This document shows positions 8,956 to 17,606 of a stretch of DNA of 64,000 nucleotides, piece after piece. Both the position numbers and the translations under genes were made by a program. The notes under the pieces were generated by a model. That model saw only the letters and a list, made by a program, of their open reading frames with translations. It did not search any database and was not told the DNA's origin. The DNA is from JAODBJ01 sp963782465 (GTDB lineage: Bacteria; Actinomycetota; Acidimicrobiia; IMCC26256; PALSA-610), in assembly GCA_963782465.1 (NCBI GenBank), contig CAWAJR010000005.1:868001-932000 (forward strand), given 5' to 3'. Within the stretch, counting starts at the first letter, position 1, and every line of letters begins with the position of its first letter.

Positions 8956-9786
8956 GTGCGCAACGATGCGCCGTCGCTGACCGCCCGGGGCGTTGCCATG
9001 GCCCGCGCCGCGCTCGACCGGCCCTCGTCGCCCACGGGCGACCCCGGCGCCGAGGCGCGGCTCGAGGCGTCGCTCGCGCCGAGCGCCGGCGAGCACGCCG
9101 ACGAGCGGGTCGCCGCCGATGCCCGGCGCGCCCAACGTTCCGACTTCCTCGCGTTCCTCGCCGTCCGGACCCGCTTCTTCGACGAAGCCGTCATGCGCGC
9201 GATCGCCGGTGGGACCCGCCAGATCGTGATCCTCGGCGCGGGCTACGACGGTCGCGCGTTGCGGTTCCGCACGCCGGGTGTTCGCTTCTTCGAGGTCGAC
9301 CATCCCGCCACCCAGCGCGACAAGCGAGCGCGCCTCGACGCAATCGGGGCTTCACTCGACGGCATCACGTTCGTCGCGGCCGACTTCACCCAGCCCGGCC
9401 TGGCCGACCGGCTTCGCGACGCCGGCCACGATCGTTCGGCGCCGTCGCTGGTGACCTGCGAAGGCCTGTTGCGCTACCTCCCGGAGGTGTGGTTCCGCGA
9501 CCTGTTCCGTGCCACCTACGAACAGTGCGCGCCGGGCAGCGAGTTCGCGGCGAGCATCTCGACGCGCGTGCCCGTCACCGACGACGGCGAGCGAGAAGAC
9601 CAGCGGCGCCGCGAAGCAATGCTGGAGCAGTCGGGGGAGCCGGTACTGACCGTGCCCGATCGCGACGACGCGCTGCGGTGGCTGGCCGGCGCGGGCTGGG
9701 CCGATCTCCGGGTCGAACCCCCGGTGAGCGACGGTACCGGGACGCGACGGGGCCGCCTGCTCGTGCTCGCCCGCCGGCTCGTCTGA
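8956..9786 (+). CDS. SAM-dependent methyltransferase, Ppm1/LCMT-like family
   Basis: 276 residues. The N-terminal SLTARGVAMARA is typical of the actinobacterial family annotated as TIGR00027. The SAM site is IVILGAGYDGRALRF, followed by FFEVDHPATQ and the acidic VAADFTQP. EGLLRYLP is the family's post-motif. The start is uncertain: GTG at 8956 keeps the conserved N-terminus; TTG 8944 and ATG 8998 are alternatives. Substrates of this group are mostly unknown. Confidence 0.85.
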   Translation: MRNDAPSLTARGVAMARAALDRPSSPTGDPGAEARLEASLAPSAGEHADERVAADARRAQRSDFLAFLAVRTRFFDEAVMRAIAGGTRQIVILGAGYDGRALRFRTPGVRFFEVDHPATQRDKRARLDAIGASLDGITFVAADFTQPGLADRLRDAGHDRSAPSLVTCEGLLRYLPEVWFRDLFRATYEQCAPGSEFAASISTRVPVTDDGEREDQRRREAMLEQSGEPVLTVPDRDDALRWLAGAGWADLRVEPPVSDGTGTRRGRLLVLARRLV

Positions 9787-9810
9787 GGCCGCCGCCGCGG
9801 CGGAGAAGTT

Positions 9811-10383
9811 TCAGGCCGCCGCGGGGGTGCGGGTTCGCTCCGCGCGCACGGGCCGCTCGTTGCGCGTCAGCGCGCGGAACAGGGTCGTGAACAGCACCCC
9901 GATCGCGGGAACGGCCATCGCGGCGCGGAACCAAAGGGTGTGACGGTCGGTGCCCGACGTGAACCCGTGCGCGACCGCGAGCGCCCACAGCGCGTAGCTC
10001 GAACAATGGATCGCGTGCCACCAACGGCGCGGGAGCCGGCGCATGAGCAGCGACGTCACCTCGACCGCCACGATGAGGTAACCGGCGACGACCCCCAACG
10101 CGACCGGGCCCGGGTGCCAGCGGGTCGCGAGGGGCACCAGGATGTCGGCGACACCCCAATGCGTGTAGTTGTCGGCGACGAGCCCGCCGATGTGCACACC
10201 GACGAAAACGACGGTCAGCGCGCCGAGGAAACGGTGCAGGTCGAGCATCCACGCCGGTTTCGGCGTACGCACGAGACGGCTCGAGAGCGCGGTGCCCCAG
10301 ACGACCGAGAGCGAAGCAAGGACGACGGCGACCATGCCCCCGGCCCGGGCGACGTACCACCACAGCTTCGGGTCGAACTTCAC
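9811..10383 (-). CDS. Ferric-reductase-like transmembrane heme protein
   Basis: 190 residues with about five or six membrane helices. Two helices carry spaced His pairs suited to bis-His heme coordination (LHRFLGALTVVFVGVHIGG and HAIHCSSYALWALAVAHGF). GTG at 10383 overlaps the apbE stop as GTGA, so the two genes are coupled. Together they suggest a membrane electron-transfer module in which ApbE flavinylates a partner; no obvious FMN-binding substrate is encoded adjacently. Confidence 0.8.
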   Translation of the reverse strand: MKFDPKLWWYVARAGGMVAVVLASLSVVWGTALSSRLVRTPKPAWMLDLHRFLGALTVVFVGVHIGGLVADNYTHWGVADILVPLATRWHPGPVALGVVAGYLIVAVEVTSLLMRRLPRRWWHAIHCSSYALWALAVAHGFTSGTDRHTLWFRAAMAVPAIGVLFTTLFRALTRNERPVRAERTRTPAAA

Positions 10384-11333
10384 CGGGCGTACTCCTTCCA
10401 TCGGGTCGTCTGCAGTTTTCGGCCGTTCACGTCGACAACCACAGCGCCGAGGGAAAGTTCTTCCAGAAATGCGACGCCCGATTCGGGCCCGGCGATGAAC
10501 GCCGCTTTCGCCAGTGGTTCGGCCCAGACCGCCTCGGTGGTCACCACCGTCACCGACGTGAGGCCGGAGTCGGCCGGCCTCCCGGTCGCCGGGTCGATGA
10601 GATGGTGGGCGATCTGCTCACCCTCAGCGGTCGTCACCCGCCACTGGCGGCGCAGGCTCGTCGAGGTGGCCAGCGCGCCCTCGCCGAGGCCGACGGTCGC
10701 GAGCACCTTGCCCGGTCGAGCCGGGTTGTCGACACCGATCTTCCACGGCTGCCCGTCGGGGCGCACGGTCGTGCGCACGTCACCGCCGAGGTTGACGAGG
10801 GCGGCCAGCGCCCCGAGCTCGAGAATCTCGTTCGCGACGAGGTCGGCGGCGAAGCCTTTCGCGATGCCGCCGACGTCGACCGAGACGTTGTCGTGCAGGA
10901 TCACCCACCCCGAGATGCGGTCGAGTTCGACCGAGCTCCACGACGCGAAGTGCGGCGGTCGCAGCGGCACCGGCCCGCGGTAACGAACCTCGGCGTAGTC
11001 GCAGTCGTACCCGGCGGCGACGAGCGCGTCGAGGATCGTCGGATCGAAACGCCCGCCCGTGACCTTCCACGCGTTGGTCGCGGATTCCAGCAGCATGAAG
11101 GTGAGGTTCGACGCCGGTGTGAGCTCGCCGGTCGCGTTGAGGCGCGCGATCTCGGAGTCGGGACTGAACCGGCTCCAGCGGGCCTCGAACTCGCCCAACA
11201 TCTCGTGCGCCATGGCGTCCCAACCGACTGGTGCGTCGTACGCGATCAAATCCGCGTCGGCGCCCATGGCGCGAAAGCGTGCTTCCGCCAGCAGCGGGCT
11301 CTCGTCGGTCGTGGTCATGCTGGGCGAAACCAT
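10380..11333 (-). CDS. apbE: FAD:protein FMN transferase (ApbE family)
   Basis: 317 residues. ApbE features are visible: FEARWSRFSPDSEIARLN, GGRFDPTILDALVAAGYD, DVGGIAKGFAADL, NLGGDVRTT and HHLIDPATGRPADSG. The enzyme attaches FMN to a Thr of flavoproteins using FAD, usually outside the membrane, but no clear signal peptide or lipobox is seen here. ATG 11333 is used; ATG 11318 is an equally plausible start. It is coupled to the ferric-reductase-like gene downstream. Confidence 0.92.
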   Translation of the reverse strand: MVSPSMTTTDESPLLAEARFRAMGADADLIAYDAPVGWDAMAHEMLGEFEARWSRFSPDSEIARLNATGELTPASNLTFMLLESATNAWKVTGGRFDPTILDALVAAGYDCDYAEVRYRGPVPLRPPHFASWSSVELDRISGWVILHDNVSVDVGGIAKGFAADLVANEILELGALAALVNLGGDVRTTVRPDGQPWKIGVDNPARPGKVLATVGLGEGALATSTSLRRQWRVTTAEGEQIAHHLIDPATGRPADSGLTSVTVVTTEAVWAEPLAKAAFIAGPESGVAFLEELSLGAVVVDVNGRKLQTTRWKEYAR

Positions 11334-11403
11334 CTCACGATCTAGGGGTCGCGTTGTACGCGGCGTTCCGGCGACGGTGAACGGCCCGCCTAGATTCGCC
11401 TAC

Positions 11404-11994
11404 GTGCGCGCCCGTGCCCAAATGATCGTCGCGCTCCTTGTGGTCGCCGGGTTCACGGCGTCGGCCTGCAGCAACCCGACCTACTCACGCTCGACGGTCG
11501 AGCACGAGCTCGAGAACAGCGCCGGCCTCTCACGCTCACAGGCGTCGTGCCTGGCCCAGCGGCTCGAGAAAACGGTCGGCGCCGACGTGCTCGGTGCCCG
11601 CACCGTGCCCACCCCCCGCCTCCGAAACAAGGCCCACGCGGCGCTCGTCTTCGCCATCGTCGCCTGCAGCGGCGCTCCCTACGACCGGGCCAAGATCGAG
11701 CACTCGCTGCAGACGGCAGCACGTATGAGCGCGGCGCACGCCGCCTGCATCACCACACAAGCCGAACGCGCGGTGGGTGGCGATCAACTCGCGGCGTCGG
11801 GCGACCTCGCCGGCACCGCCCTCACCAACGTCCAGAACGCGCTCATCCTCGCCACGTTGCGTTGCACTCCCGGCGGCGCGAAACACGCGAAGGTCCCGCT
11901 GCAGACCGAAGCGGGCCTGACCGCCACGCAGGCGACCTGCGTGCTCCGCGCGCCGGTGGGTTCGAACTACGTCCTGCACTGCCTCAAGGGTTGA
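11404..11994 (+). CDS. Secreted/lipoprotein-like protein with three Cys-containing repeats
   Basis: 196 residues. A hydrophobic N-terminal segment ends in TASACSNP, a weak lipobox (Ala rather than Leu/Val at -3). The mature part has three related units of the form AGLSxxQAxC...LExxVG followed by NALVFAxxxC: about 38-90, 95-148 and a truncated one from 165. Each full unit has two Cys at similar spacing, suggesting a disulfide per repeat. TAGATT at 11391-11396 places a -10 box so that the GTG is at or near the transcript start. No family is recognised. Confidence 0.65.
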   Translation: MRARAQMIVALLVVAGFTASACSNPTYSRSTVEHELENSAGLSRSQASCLAQRLEKTVGADVLGARTVPTPRLRNKAHAALVFAIVACSGAPYDRAKIEHSLQTAARMSAAHAACITTQAERAVGGDQLAASGDLAGTALTNVQNALILATLRCTPGGAKHAKVPLQTEAGLTATQATCVLRAPVGSNYVLHCLKG

Positions 11995-12004
11995 TCCGCT
12001 CGCG

Positions 12005-12541
12005 TCAGACCGACGCGTTCAGCTCCGTCATGGTGAACAGCGGGTCGAGGGTGAGGCCGGCGTCGGCGAGGTTCTCCCTCCCGCCCGACTCACGGTCGAT
12101 CACGCACACCACCCGGTCGCATTTCGCGCCCCGGTCGCGCAGTTCCCGGGCCGCGTCGAGAATGGCCCCACCGGACGTGACGACGTCTTCGACGATGAGG
12201 AGCCGCAACCCTTCGAGGTCGCCACCCTCGGCGAGCTGGCAGGTGCCGTAGGTCTTCGCTTCCTTGCGTACGAAGCGGGCCGGGAGGCCGCTGACCTGCG
12301 ACAGCATCGTCGCGAGGGGGATGCCGCCGAGTTCCAGGCCCGCGAGCGCATCGATCCCGTCGGGCACCAGCGCCGCCATCTCGTCGACGATCGACCGGAG
12401 CAGCTCGGGCTCGGCCTCGAAGCGGTACTTGTCGAAGTATTCGCTGCTCACGACCCCCGAACGCAACGTGAACGTGCCCGTGAGATGGGCCGCGCGGTAG
12501 ATGCGGGCGGCCAGGTCGCGGCGGGTCTCGGGGTCTCCCAC
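12005..12541 (-). CDS. pyrE: Orotate phosphoribosyltransferase
   Basis: 178 residues. The PRPP-binding motif LLIVEDVVTSGGAI and the substrate region GTFTLRSGVVSSEYFDKYRFE are characteristic. It converts orotate and PRPP to OMP in de novo pyrimidine synthesis. The length fits short bacterial PyrE. GTG 12541 gives the expected N-terminus; TACATT (12548-12553, minus strand) sits 7 bases upstream, a leaderless arrangement. It is convergent with the preceding gene, with only 10 bp between stops. Confidence 0.93.
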   Translation of the reverse strand: MGDPETRRDLAARIYRAAHLTGTFTLRSGVVSSEYFDKYRFEAEPELLRSIVDEMAALVPDGIDALAGLELGGIPLATMLSQVSGLPARFVRKEAKTYGTCQLAEGGDLEGLRLLIVEDVVTSGGAILDAARELRDRGAKCDRVVCVIDRESGGRENLADAGLTLDPLFTMTELNASV

Positions 12542-12660
12542 GCTGCGAATGTACCCGCCGGTGCGAGGATGCCGTTGACGGATGGGGTCTCCGCGCCCTA
12601 CCTTCCGGGCCCGGCGGAGTCGTGGGTCGCAACTGCGCACCAACGGCGCAACGTCGGGCA

Positions 12661-12694
12661 GCGGATGACGGGACCGGGGGGACTCGTCATCCGC
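12661..12694 (-). terminator. Hairpin at the end of the acyl-CoA synthetase/phosphotransferase operon
   Basis: Perfect 10-bp arms GCGGATGACG (12661-12670) and CGTCATCCGC (12685-12694) with a 14-nt loop. One arm contains the stop codon of the phosphotransferase gene. No U-tract follows, as is common for hairpin terminators in high-GC actinobacteria. Confidence 0.5.
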
Positions 12695-13382
12695 TTGCCT
12701 TTCGTTCCTCCCGTTCGACCACTCGCCACATCGCGGCGATCTCGTTCGGTTGCATGTTGCGGTCCGCCGCCCGGTGCTCGACCAGGGGTCGCAGGCGCGC
12801 GACGATCGCCGCCCGATCGAACGGGCCGAGGAACGCCTCGACGAACAGGCGCCGGAAGCGGAGCGCGACGTTCGTTGCGAAGAACCCGGCACCCGGGTCG
12901 GCGCACTCGACGAGCAGCCAGGTGTCGGCGACGTCGGTGGCTTCCTCGCCCCGAACCGCGTTGGTCCAGTCGATCACGACCGGTCCTGACGGCGACATGA
13001 TCACGTTGAGCGGGTGCAGGTCGAGGTGGATGACGACCGTCCCGTTGTCGGGCGACTGGCGCATCCACTCGGGGCCGGGGATCGAATGCAGGCGTTGATG
13101 GAGTTGGGCGAGCAGCCGGCCGTAGCGGCGCAACGCCCACGGCTGTTTCAGCAGCCGCGCGGCCATCGTGGGGCCATCGACCCGGTCCATCACGATCTCC
13201 CGCCCGCCGTCGCGCAGCTCGTGGACTTCGGGAGCCGCGTACCCCTGCTCGCGCACGTACTGCATGACGCGCGCCTCGGCTTCGAGCGAGCGCCCGTCGC
13301 GCGCTCGACGAAGGACACGACCGGGACCGAACTCGTAGATGTCGGTGTCGCGGCCCGACGCGAGCAGCGGCCCCCGCTCCAT
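12687..13382 (-). CDS. Phosphotransferase family protein (APH/choline-kinase fold)
   Basis: 231 residues. Kinase-fold signatures of the APH family are visible: VIHLDLHPLNVIMS (catalytic loop with Asp) and VVIDWTNAVRG (metal-binding Asp). The N-terminal lobe holds RDTDIYEFGPGRVLRR as the nucleotide-binding part. The ATG overlaps the acyl-CoA synthetase stop by one base (TGATG), so both are co-translated. The substrate is unknown; similar proteins include acyl-CoA-linked and small-molecule kinases, and there is no reason to call it antibiotic resistance. Confidence 0.82.
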   Translation of the reverse strand: MERGPLLASGRDTDIYEFGPGRVLRRARDGRSLEAEARVMQYVREQGYAAPEVHELRDGGREIVMDRVDGPTMAARLLKQPWALRRYGRLLAQLHQRLHSIPGPEWMRQSPDNGTVVIHLDLHPLNVIMSPSGPVVIDWTNAVRGEEATDVADTWLLVECADPGAGFFATNVALRFRRLFVEAFLGPFDRAAIVARLRPLVEHRAADRNMQPNEIAAMWRVVEREERKASG

Positions 13383-14935
13383 CAGACGATCCGGCTCGTC
13401 TTGTTGCCCCAGTAGCGGTCGCGCAACAACCGTTTGTAGAGCTTGCCGGTGGGTTGGCGGGGCAGTTCGGGGTCGAAGTCGATCGCGCGTGGGCACTTGT
13501 AGTGCGCGAGGTGCTCCCGGCAGTAGGCGAGGAGTTCGCGTTCGAGTTCGGGACCGGCGTCGGCCATGTCGCCCGGCTGCACGACGGCATGAACCTTCTC
13601 GCCCATCTCGTCGTCGGGGATGCCGAACACCGCGACGTCGAAGACCTTCGGGTGGTTGATCAACACGTTCTCCGCTTCCTGCGGGTAGATGTTGACCCCG
13701 CCCGACACGATCATGAACGTGCGACGGTCGGTGAGGTAGAGGAAACCGTCGTCGTCGAGGTAGCCGACGTCGCCGACGGTCGCCCACCCTCGGCTGTCGT
13801 GCGCTTCGCTCGTCTTCGCGTCGTCCTTGTGGTATTCGAACGCGGGGCGGTTCGACGGTGGTTCGAACCACACCGTGCCGATCTCGCCCACGGGCAACTC
13901 GTTGCCGCCCTCGTCGAGGATGTGGATCGGGTTGAGCAGGCTCGCGCCGACGGAACCGGGGTGCGCAAGCCACTGCTCGCTGTTGATGTAGGTGGCGCCC
14001 ATGCCCTCGGTCGCCGAGTAGTACTCCTCGACGATCGGGCCCCACCACTCGATCATCTTGCGCTTCACCTCGGCCGGGCACGGCGCCGCCGCATGGATCG
14101 CGCAACGATGGGACGACAGGTCGTAGCGGTTGCGGACCTCGTCGGGAAGTTTCAGCATCCGTACGAACATCGTCGGCACCCACTGGCTGTGCGTGACGTG
14201 GTACTTCTCGATCAGCGCGAGCGCGGCTTCCGGGTCGAAGTTCTCCATGCACACGACAGTGCCGCCGAGACGTTGGGTGCTGATGCAATAGAACAGCGGC
14301 GCCGAGTGGTAGAGCGGCGCGGGCGACAGGTACACGGCGTCCTCGCCCATCTTGAACACCGCGGTGAGCAACAGCATCTGCCCCACGAGCGAACCGACGG
14401 GTTCGCGTTTCAAGTGGTAGCGGATGCCCTTCGGCCGCCCGGTCGTTCCCGACGAGTAGAGCATCGGGGTGCCCTCGAGTTCTTCGGCGAGCGGCTCGGC
14501 CGGGTAGCGGTCGCGGGCGTCGGCGTACCGCTCGTAGCCGTCGGCGATCTGGTCGCCCACCATCAGCCGGACCTTCACCCGCGGCATCATCGGCGCGAGT
14601 TGCTCGGCGAGGTCGCGGTACGCCTCCGAGATCACGAGCACTTCCGCGTCGCAGTCGTCGATGATGTACGCGGCCTCTTCGGCGGTGAAGTGCCAGTTGA
14701 TACAGGTGTAGAAGAGCCCGGAACGCTGCGCGGCCCAACACACCTCGAAGTACTCGGGGCGGTTCTCCATCAGGATCGCGATGTGGTCGCCGAAGCGCAG
14801 GCCGGCGTCGAACAGCAGCTGCGCGAACCGGTTCGAGGCGTCGTTCAGGTCGCGATAGGTGATGACCTCACCTGAACCCGCCATGATCACCGCGGGCTTG
14901 TCGGGCCGGTCCTGCGCGTGCTGTCCCGGCCACAT
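13382..14935 (-). CDS. Acyl-CoA synthetase (AMP-forming, FadD-type)
   Basis: 517 residues of the ANL superfamily. The AMP/ATP loop is MLYSSGTTGRPKG; EEYYSATEGMG, TVGDVGYLDDDGFLYLTDR and the C-terminal catalytic Lys in RQPTGKLYKR are all present. It activates a carboxylic acid as an acyl-adenylate and transfers it to CoA. ATG 14935 gives the standard N-terminus. It is co-directional with the downstream phosphotransferase. Substrate chain length cannot be deduced. Confidence 0.93.
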   Translation of the reverse strand: MWPGQHAQDRPDKPAVIMAGSGEVITYRDLNDASNRFAQLLFDAGLRFGDHIAILMENRPEYFEVCWAAQRSGLFYTCINWHFTAEEAAYIIDDCDAEVLVISEAYRDLAEQLAPMMPRVKVRLMVGDQIADGYERYADARDRYPAEPLAEELEGTPMLYSSGTTGRPKGIRYHLKREPVGSLVGQMLLLTAVFKMGEDAVYLSPAPLYHSAPLFYCISTQRLGGTVVCMENFDPEAALALIEKYHVTHSQWVPTMFVRMLKLPDEVRNRYDLSSHRCAIHAAAPCPAEVKRKMIEWWGPIVEEYYSATEGMGATYINSEQWLAHPGSVGASLLNPIHILDEGGNELPVGEIGTVWFEPPSNRPAFEYHKDDAKTSEAHDSRGWATVGDVGYLDDDGFLYLTDRRTFMIVSGGVNIYPQEAENVLINHPKVFDVAVFGIPDDEMGEKVHAVVQPGDMADAGPELERELLAYCREHLAHYKCPRAIDFDPELPRQPTGKLYKRLLRDRYWGNKTSRIV

Positions 14936-15011
14936 GCCGGCCCCCCGAGCTCGTTTTCCTCGCGAAACACTGCCGCCCTCGCGCTCGCGAGGAAGCCGGC
15001 CCCGGTTACGC

Positions 15012-16094
15012 CTAGAACGTCGTGATCACGCTCCGGATCACTTCGCCCCGCTCCATCACGTCGAACGCGTCGTTGACGTCTTCGAGCTTGATCGTGCGCG
15101 ACACCATGTCGGCGGTGTCGAGGCGACCGGTCTCGATGAGGTCGATGAAGCGCTGGAAGTCGCGGCGCACCTGGCCCGATCCGTACTTGCAGCCCTTCAG
15201 CGTCTTCTCGTTGAAGAAGAGGTCGAAGGTGGGCAGCGTGATCTGCGCCTCGGCGCGGGTCATGCCGACCATCACCGCGGTGCCACCCTTGCGGACCATG
15301 TTGTAGGCCTGGAGGGTCGTTTCCGGGAGGCCGATCACTTCGAACGCGAAGTCGACGCCGCGGCCGCCGGTGAGGGCCTGGACCTGCGCGACCGGGTCGC
15401 TCGCCTTCGGGTCGACACCGTCGGTGGCGCCCAGCTGTTCGGCGGTCTTGCGCTTCATCTCGACCGGGTCGACGGCGATGATGCGGCTCGCACCGGCGAT
15501 GCGGCTGCCCTGGATGACGGCCTGGCCGACGCCGCCGCAGCCGATGACCGCAACCGTCGCGCCCGGGTACACCTCGGCGGTGTTCAGCGCCGCGCCGACG
15601 CCGGTGGTGATCCCGCAGCCGATGAGGGCGAGCTGGTCGTCGGGGAGTTCGCTCTGGATCTTCACGATCGACGACTCGTGGCACGTCATCGCTTCGGCGA
15701 ACGTACCGAGGCCCGTCATCGTCGTGTACTGGGTGCCGTCGGCGCGGTTGCCGCGCATCGACATCATCACCTCGAATTCGGTGTCGCAGAGGTGCGATGC
15801 GTCGTGGAGGCAGAACCAGCAGGTGCCACACGCGGGGATGAAGGACGCGATGATGCGATCGCCGGGCTGCACCCTCGTGACCTCGTTGCCGACCTCGAGC
15901 ACCTTGCCGGCGCCCTCGTGGCCGAGGATCGTGCCGGGCATGATGCCGACGTAGCCGTTCTTCAGCGACAGGTCGGAGTGGCAGACGCCGCTGGCGCCGA
16001 GTTGGACGACCACGTCGCGCGGGCCGGGCGGCGAGGGCTCGACGTTCTCGATTACCAACGGCTTCCCGGTTTCGACGAACATTGCGGCCCGCAT
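15012..16094 (-). CDS. Zinc-dependent alcohol dehydrogenase (class III-like MDR)
   Basis: 360 residues. Catalytic zinc ligands lie in GVCHSDLS and GHEGAGKV; the structural zinc loop is shortened (CGTCWFCLHDASHLC). The Rossmann motif is VAVIGCGGVGQAV. It resembles actinobacterial Zn-ADHs of the mycothiol- or NDMA-dependent kind. GGAGG lies 6 bases before the ATG, deciding the start. The gene stands alone between the acyl-CoA synthetase and a divergent carbonic anhydrase. An alcohol or aldehyde oxidoreductase role is likely; the substrate is unknown. Confidence 0.9.
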   Translation of the reverse strand: MRAAMFVETGKPLVIENVEPSPPGPRDVVVQLGASGVCHSDLSLKNGYVGIMPGTILGHEGAGKVLEVGNEVTRVQPGDRIIASFIPACGTCWFCLHDASHLCDTEFEVMMSMRGNRADGTQYTTMTGLGTFAEAMTCHESSIVKIQSELPDDQLALIGCGITTGVGAALNTAEVYPGATVAVIGCGGVGQAVIQGSRIAGASRIIAVDPVEMKRKTAEQLGATDGVDPKASDPVAQVQALTGGRGVDFAFEVIGLPETTLQAYNMVRKGGTAVMVGMTRAEAQITLPTFDLFFNEKTLKGCKYGSGQVRRDFQRFIDLIETGRLDTADMVSRTIKLEDVNDAFDVMERGEVIRSVITTF

Positions 16095-16205
16095 GGCGGC
16101 CTCCTCGCGCGACAACTGTTGCTGGCTGCGAACGCTACCCGACGTCACGGGGGGAGCGCCCCCGGCCGCGGCCCCTGGGACCGAGCACCGAGAGGAAGGA
16201 ACCCG

Positions 16206-16628
16206 ATGACCGACCCGACCAGTCCGGAAGCGAAACGCCCACGAGCGGGCGCGGTGGTGCTGGCGTGCATGGACGTGCGCCTCGACCCGTTGCGGATCCT
16301 GGGCTACAGCCAGCCCGACGCCCACATCCTGCGCAACGCAGGCGCCGTCGTCACCGACGACGTCATCCGTTCGCTCCTCGCGTCGCAGCTCCTGCTCGGT
16401 ACCCGCCACGTCGACATCCTCGCCCACACCGACTGCGGCATGAGCTCGCCGGCCGCCCGCGAACTCGGCGACCGGCTCGGGCGCGACCTGCGGGCGTTCG
16501 ACGACGTCGAAGCGGCGGTGCGGGCCTCGGTCGCGCGCTTGCGGAACGAGCCGGAACTGGCGGTCGAAGAGGTACGCGGCTTCGTATACGACGTCGCGAC
16601 CGGCGCCGTCCGCCAGATCGAGCCCTGA
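16206..16628 (+). CDS. Beta-carbonic anhydrase-like protein
   Basis: 140 residues, a short beta-CA. The zinc site is complete: Cys21 with the Asp23-Arg25 dyad (CMDVRLD), His74 and Cys77 (HTDCGM). It also has HILRNAGAVVTDDVIRSL, typical of the family. It interconverts CO2 and bicarbonate; this short type occurs in mycobacteria. GAGAGGAAGG upstream of ATG 16206 supports the start. Confidence 0.9.
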   Translation: MTDPTSPEAKRPRAGAVVLACMDVRLDPLRILGYSQPDAHILRNAGAVVTDDVIRSLLASQLLLGTRHVDILAHTDCGMSSPAARELGDRLGRDLRAFDDVEAAVRASVARLRNEPELAVEEVRGFVYDVATGAVRQIEP

Positions 16629-16658
16629 CGAAGTCGAGGCCGCGCGTACGCTACGCCG

Positions 16659-17606
16659 ATGCGCGTTGCGTATTTCGGCCCGACCGGCACCTTCACCGAA
16701 GAGGCGTTGCTCTCCCAGGCCGACCTCGCGGCGATGGAACGGGCCCCGCAACGTTCCGTGCCCGAGGTGCTCGCGGCCGTCGAACGCCAAGAGTTCGAGC
16801 TTGGTGTGGTGCCGATCGAGAACATGATCGAAGGGTCGGTATCGGTCACCCTCGACACACTCGCGTTCGAGTCGGAACTGTTGATCCAGCGCGAGGTCGA
16901 CCTGTCGGTATCGCTCAACCTGTGCGCACCGAACGGGGTCGGCATCGGCGACCTGAAGGCAGTCACGTCGTTCCCGCACGCCGCCGCGCAGTGCCGGACC
17001 TGGCTCGGTCAGAAGCTCCCGGGGGTCGAGGTGCGCGCGGCGCTGAGCACCGCCGACGCGGCCCGGGAGGTCGCGCGTTCGAAGCGGCGTGACCAGGCCG
17101 CGATCTGCAACCGCCTGGCGGCCGACACCTACGGCCTCGATGTGCTCGCGACCGAGATCGAGGACCACCCCGAGAACCAGACCCGCTTCGTGCTCGTCGG
17201 TCGCGGCGTGCCCGCGCCGACCGGCCACGACAAGACGTCGATCGTGTGCTTCCAGGACAAGGACCGCCCCGGCTCTTTGCTCGGAATCCTGCAGGAGTTC
17301 GCGGCGCGCGCGATCAACCTCACGAAGTTGGAGTCGCGTCCTACGAAGCGCAGCCTCGGCGACTACTGCTTCTTCATCGACTGCGAAGGCCACATCGCCG
17401 ACGAGCTGCTCGCCGATGCGCTCCGCAATTTGATGGCGAAGCACACCGACGTGAAGTTCCTCGGCTCCTACCCGGTCGGCGGTGAAGGCGAGGCGAATGT
17501 CGCGCGCCGCCGCGCCGTGAGCCGGGCGTGGAAACAGGCGTCGACGTTCGTCGAGTCGCTGCGGGCCCAGGTTCGACCGGACGGCGAAGAAGGCGTCGAA
17601 CGTTGA
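16659..17606 (+). CDS. pheA: Prephenate dehydratase
   Basis: 315 residues. The prephenate dehydratase domain (1-180) begins VAYFGPTGTFTEEAL and contains PIENMIEGSV and the catalytic ENQTRFVLVG. A C-terminal ACT domain (about 195-270) has the phenylalanine-sensing ESRPTKRS motif, so feedback inhibition is expected. It makes phenylpyruvate for phenylalanine synthesis. TACGCT at 16647-16652 is 7 bases before the ATG (leaderless type). The stop overlaps the serS TTG start by 4 bp. Confidence 0.96.
   Translation: MRVAYFGPTGTFTEEALLSQADLAAMERAPQRSVPEVLAAVERQEFELGVVPIENMIEGSVSVTLDTLAFESELLIQREVDLSVSLNLCAPNGVGIGDLKAVTSFPHAAAQCRTWLGQKLPGVEVRAALSTADAAREVARSKRRDQAAICNRLAADTYGLDVLATEIEDHPENQTRFVLVGRGVPAPTGHDKTSIVCFQDKDRPGSLLGILQEFAARAINLTKLESRPTKRSLGDYCFFIDCEGHIADELLADALRNLMAKHTDVKFLGSYPVGGEGEANVARRRAVSRAWKQASTFVESLRAQVRPDGEEGVER

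Noticed and set aside
6598..9303. A 901-codon minus-strand frame spanning crotonase and P450
   Set aside because: Only its last part (crotonase) is real; the rest is antisense to the P450 and methyltransferase genes with shadow composition.
12687..13382. Aminoglycoside resistance enzyme
   Set aside because: APH fold only; coupling to an acyl-CoA synthetase gene points to metabolism, and no specificity residues can be assigned.
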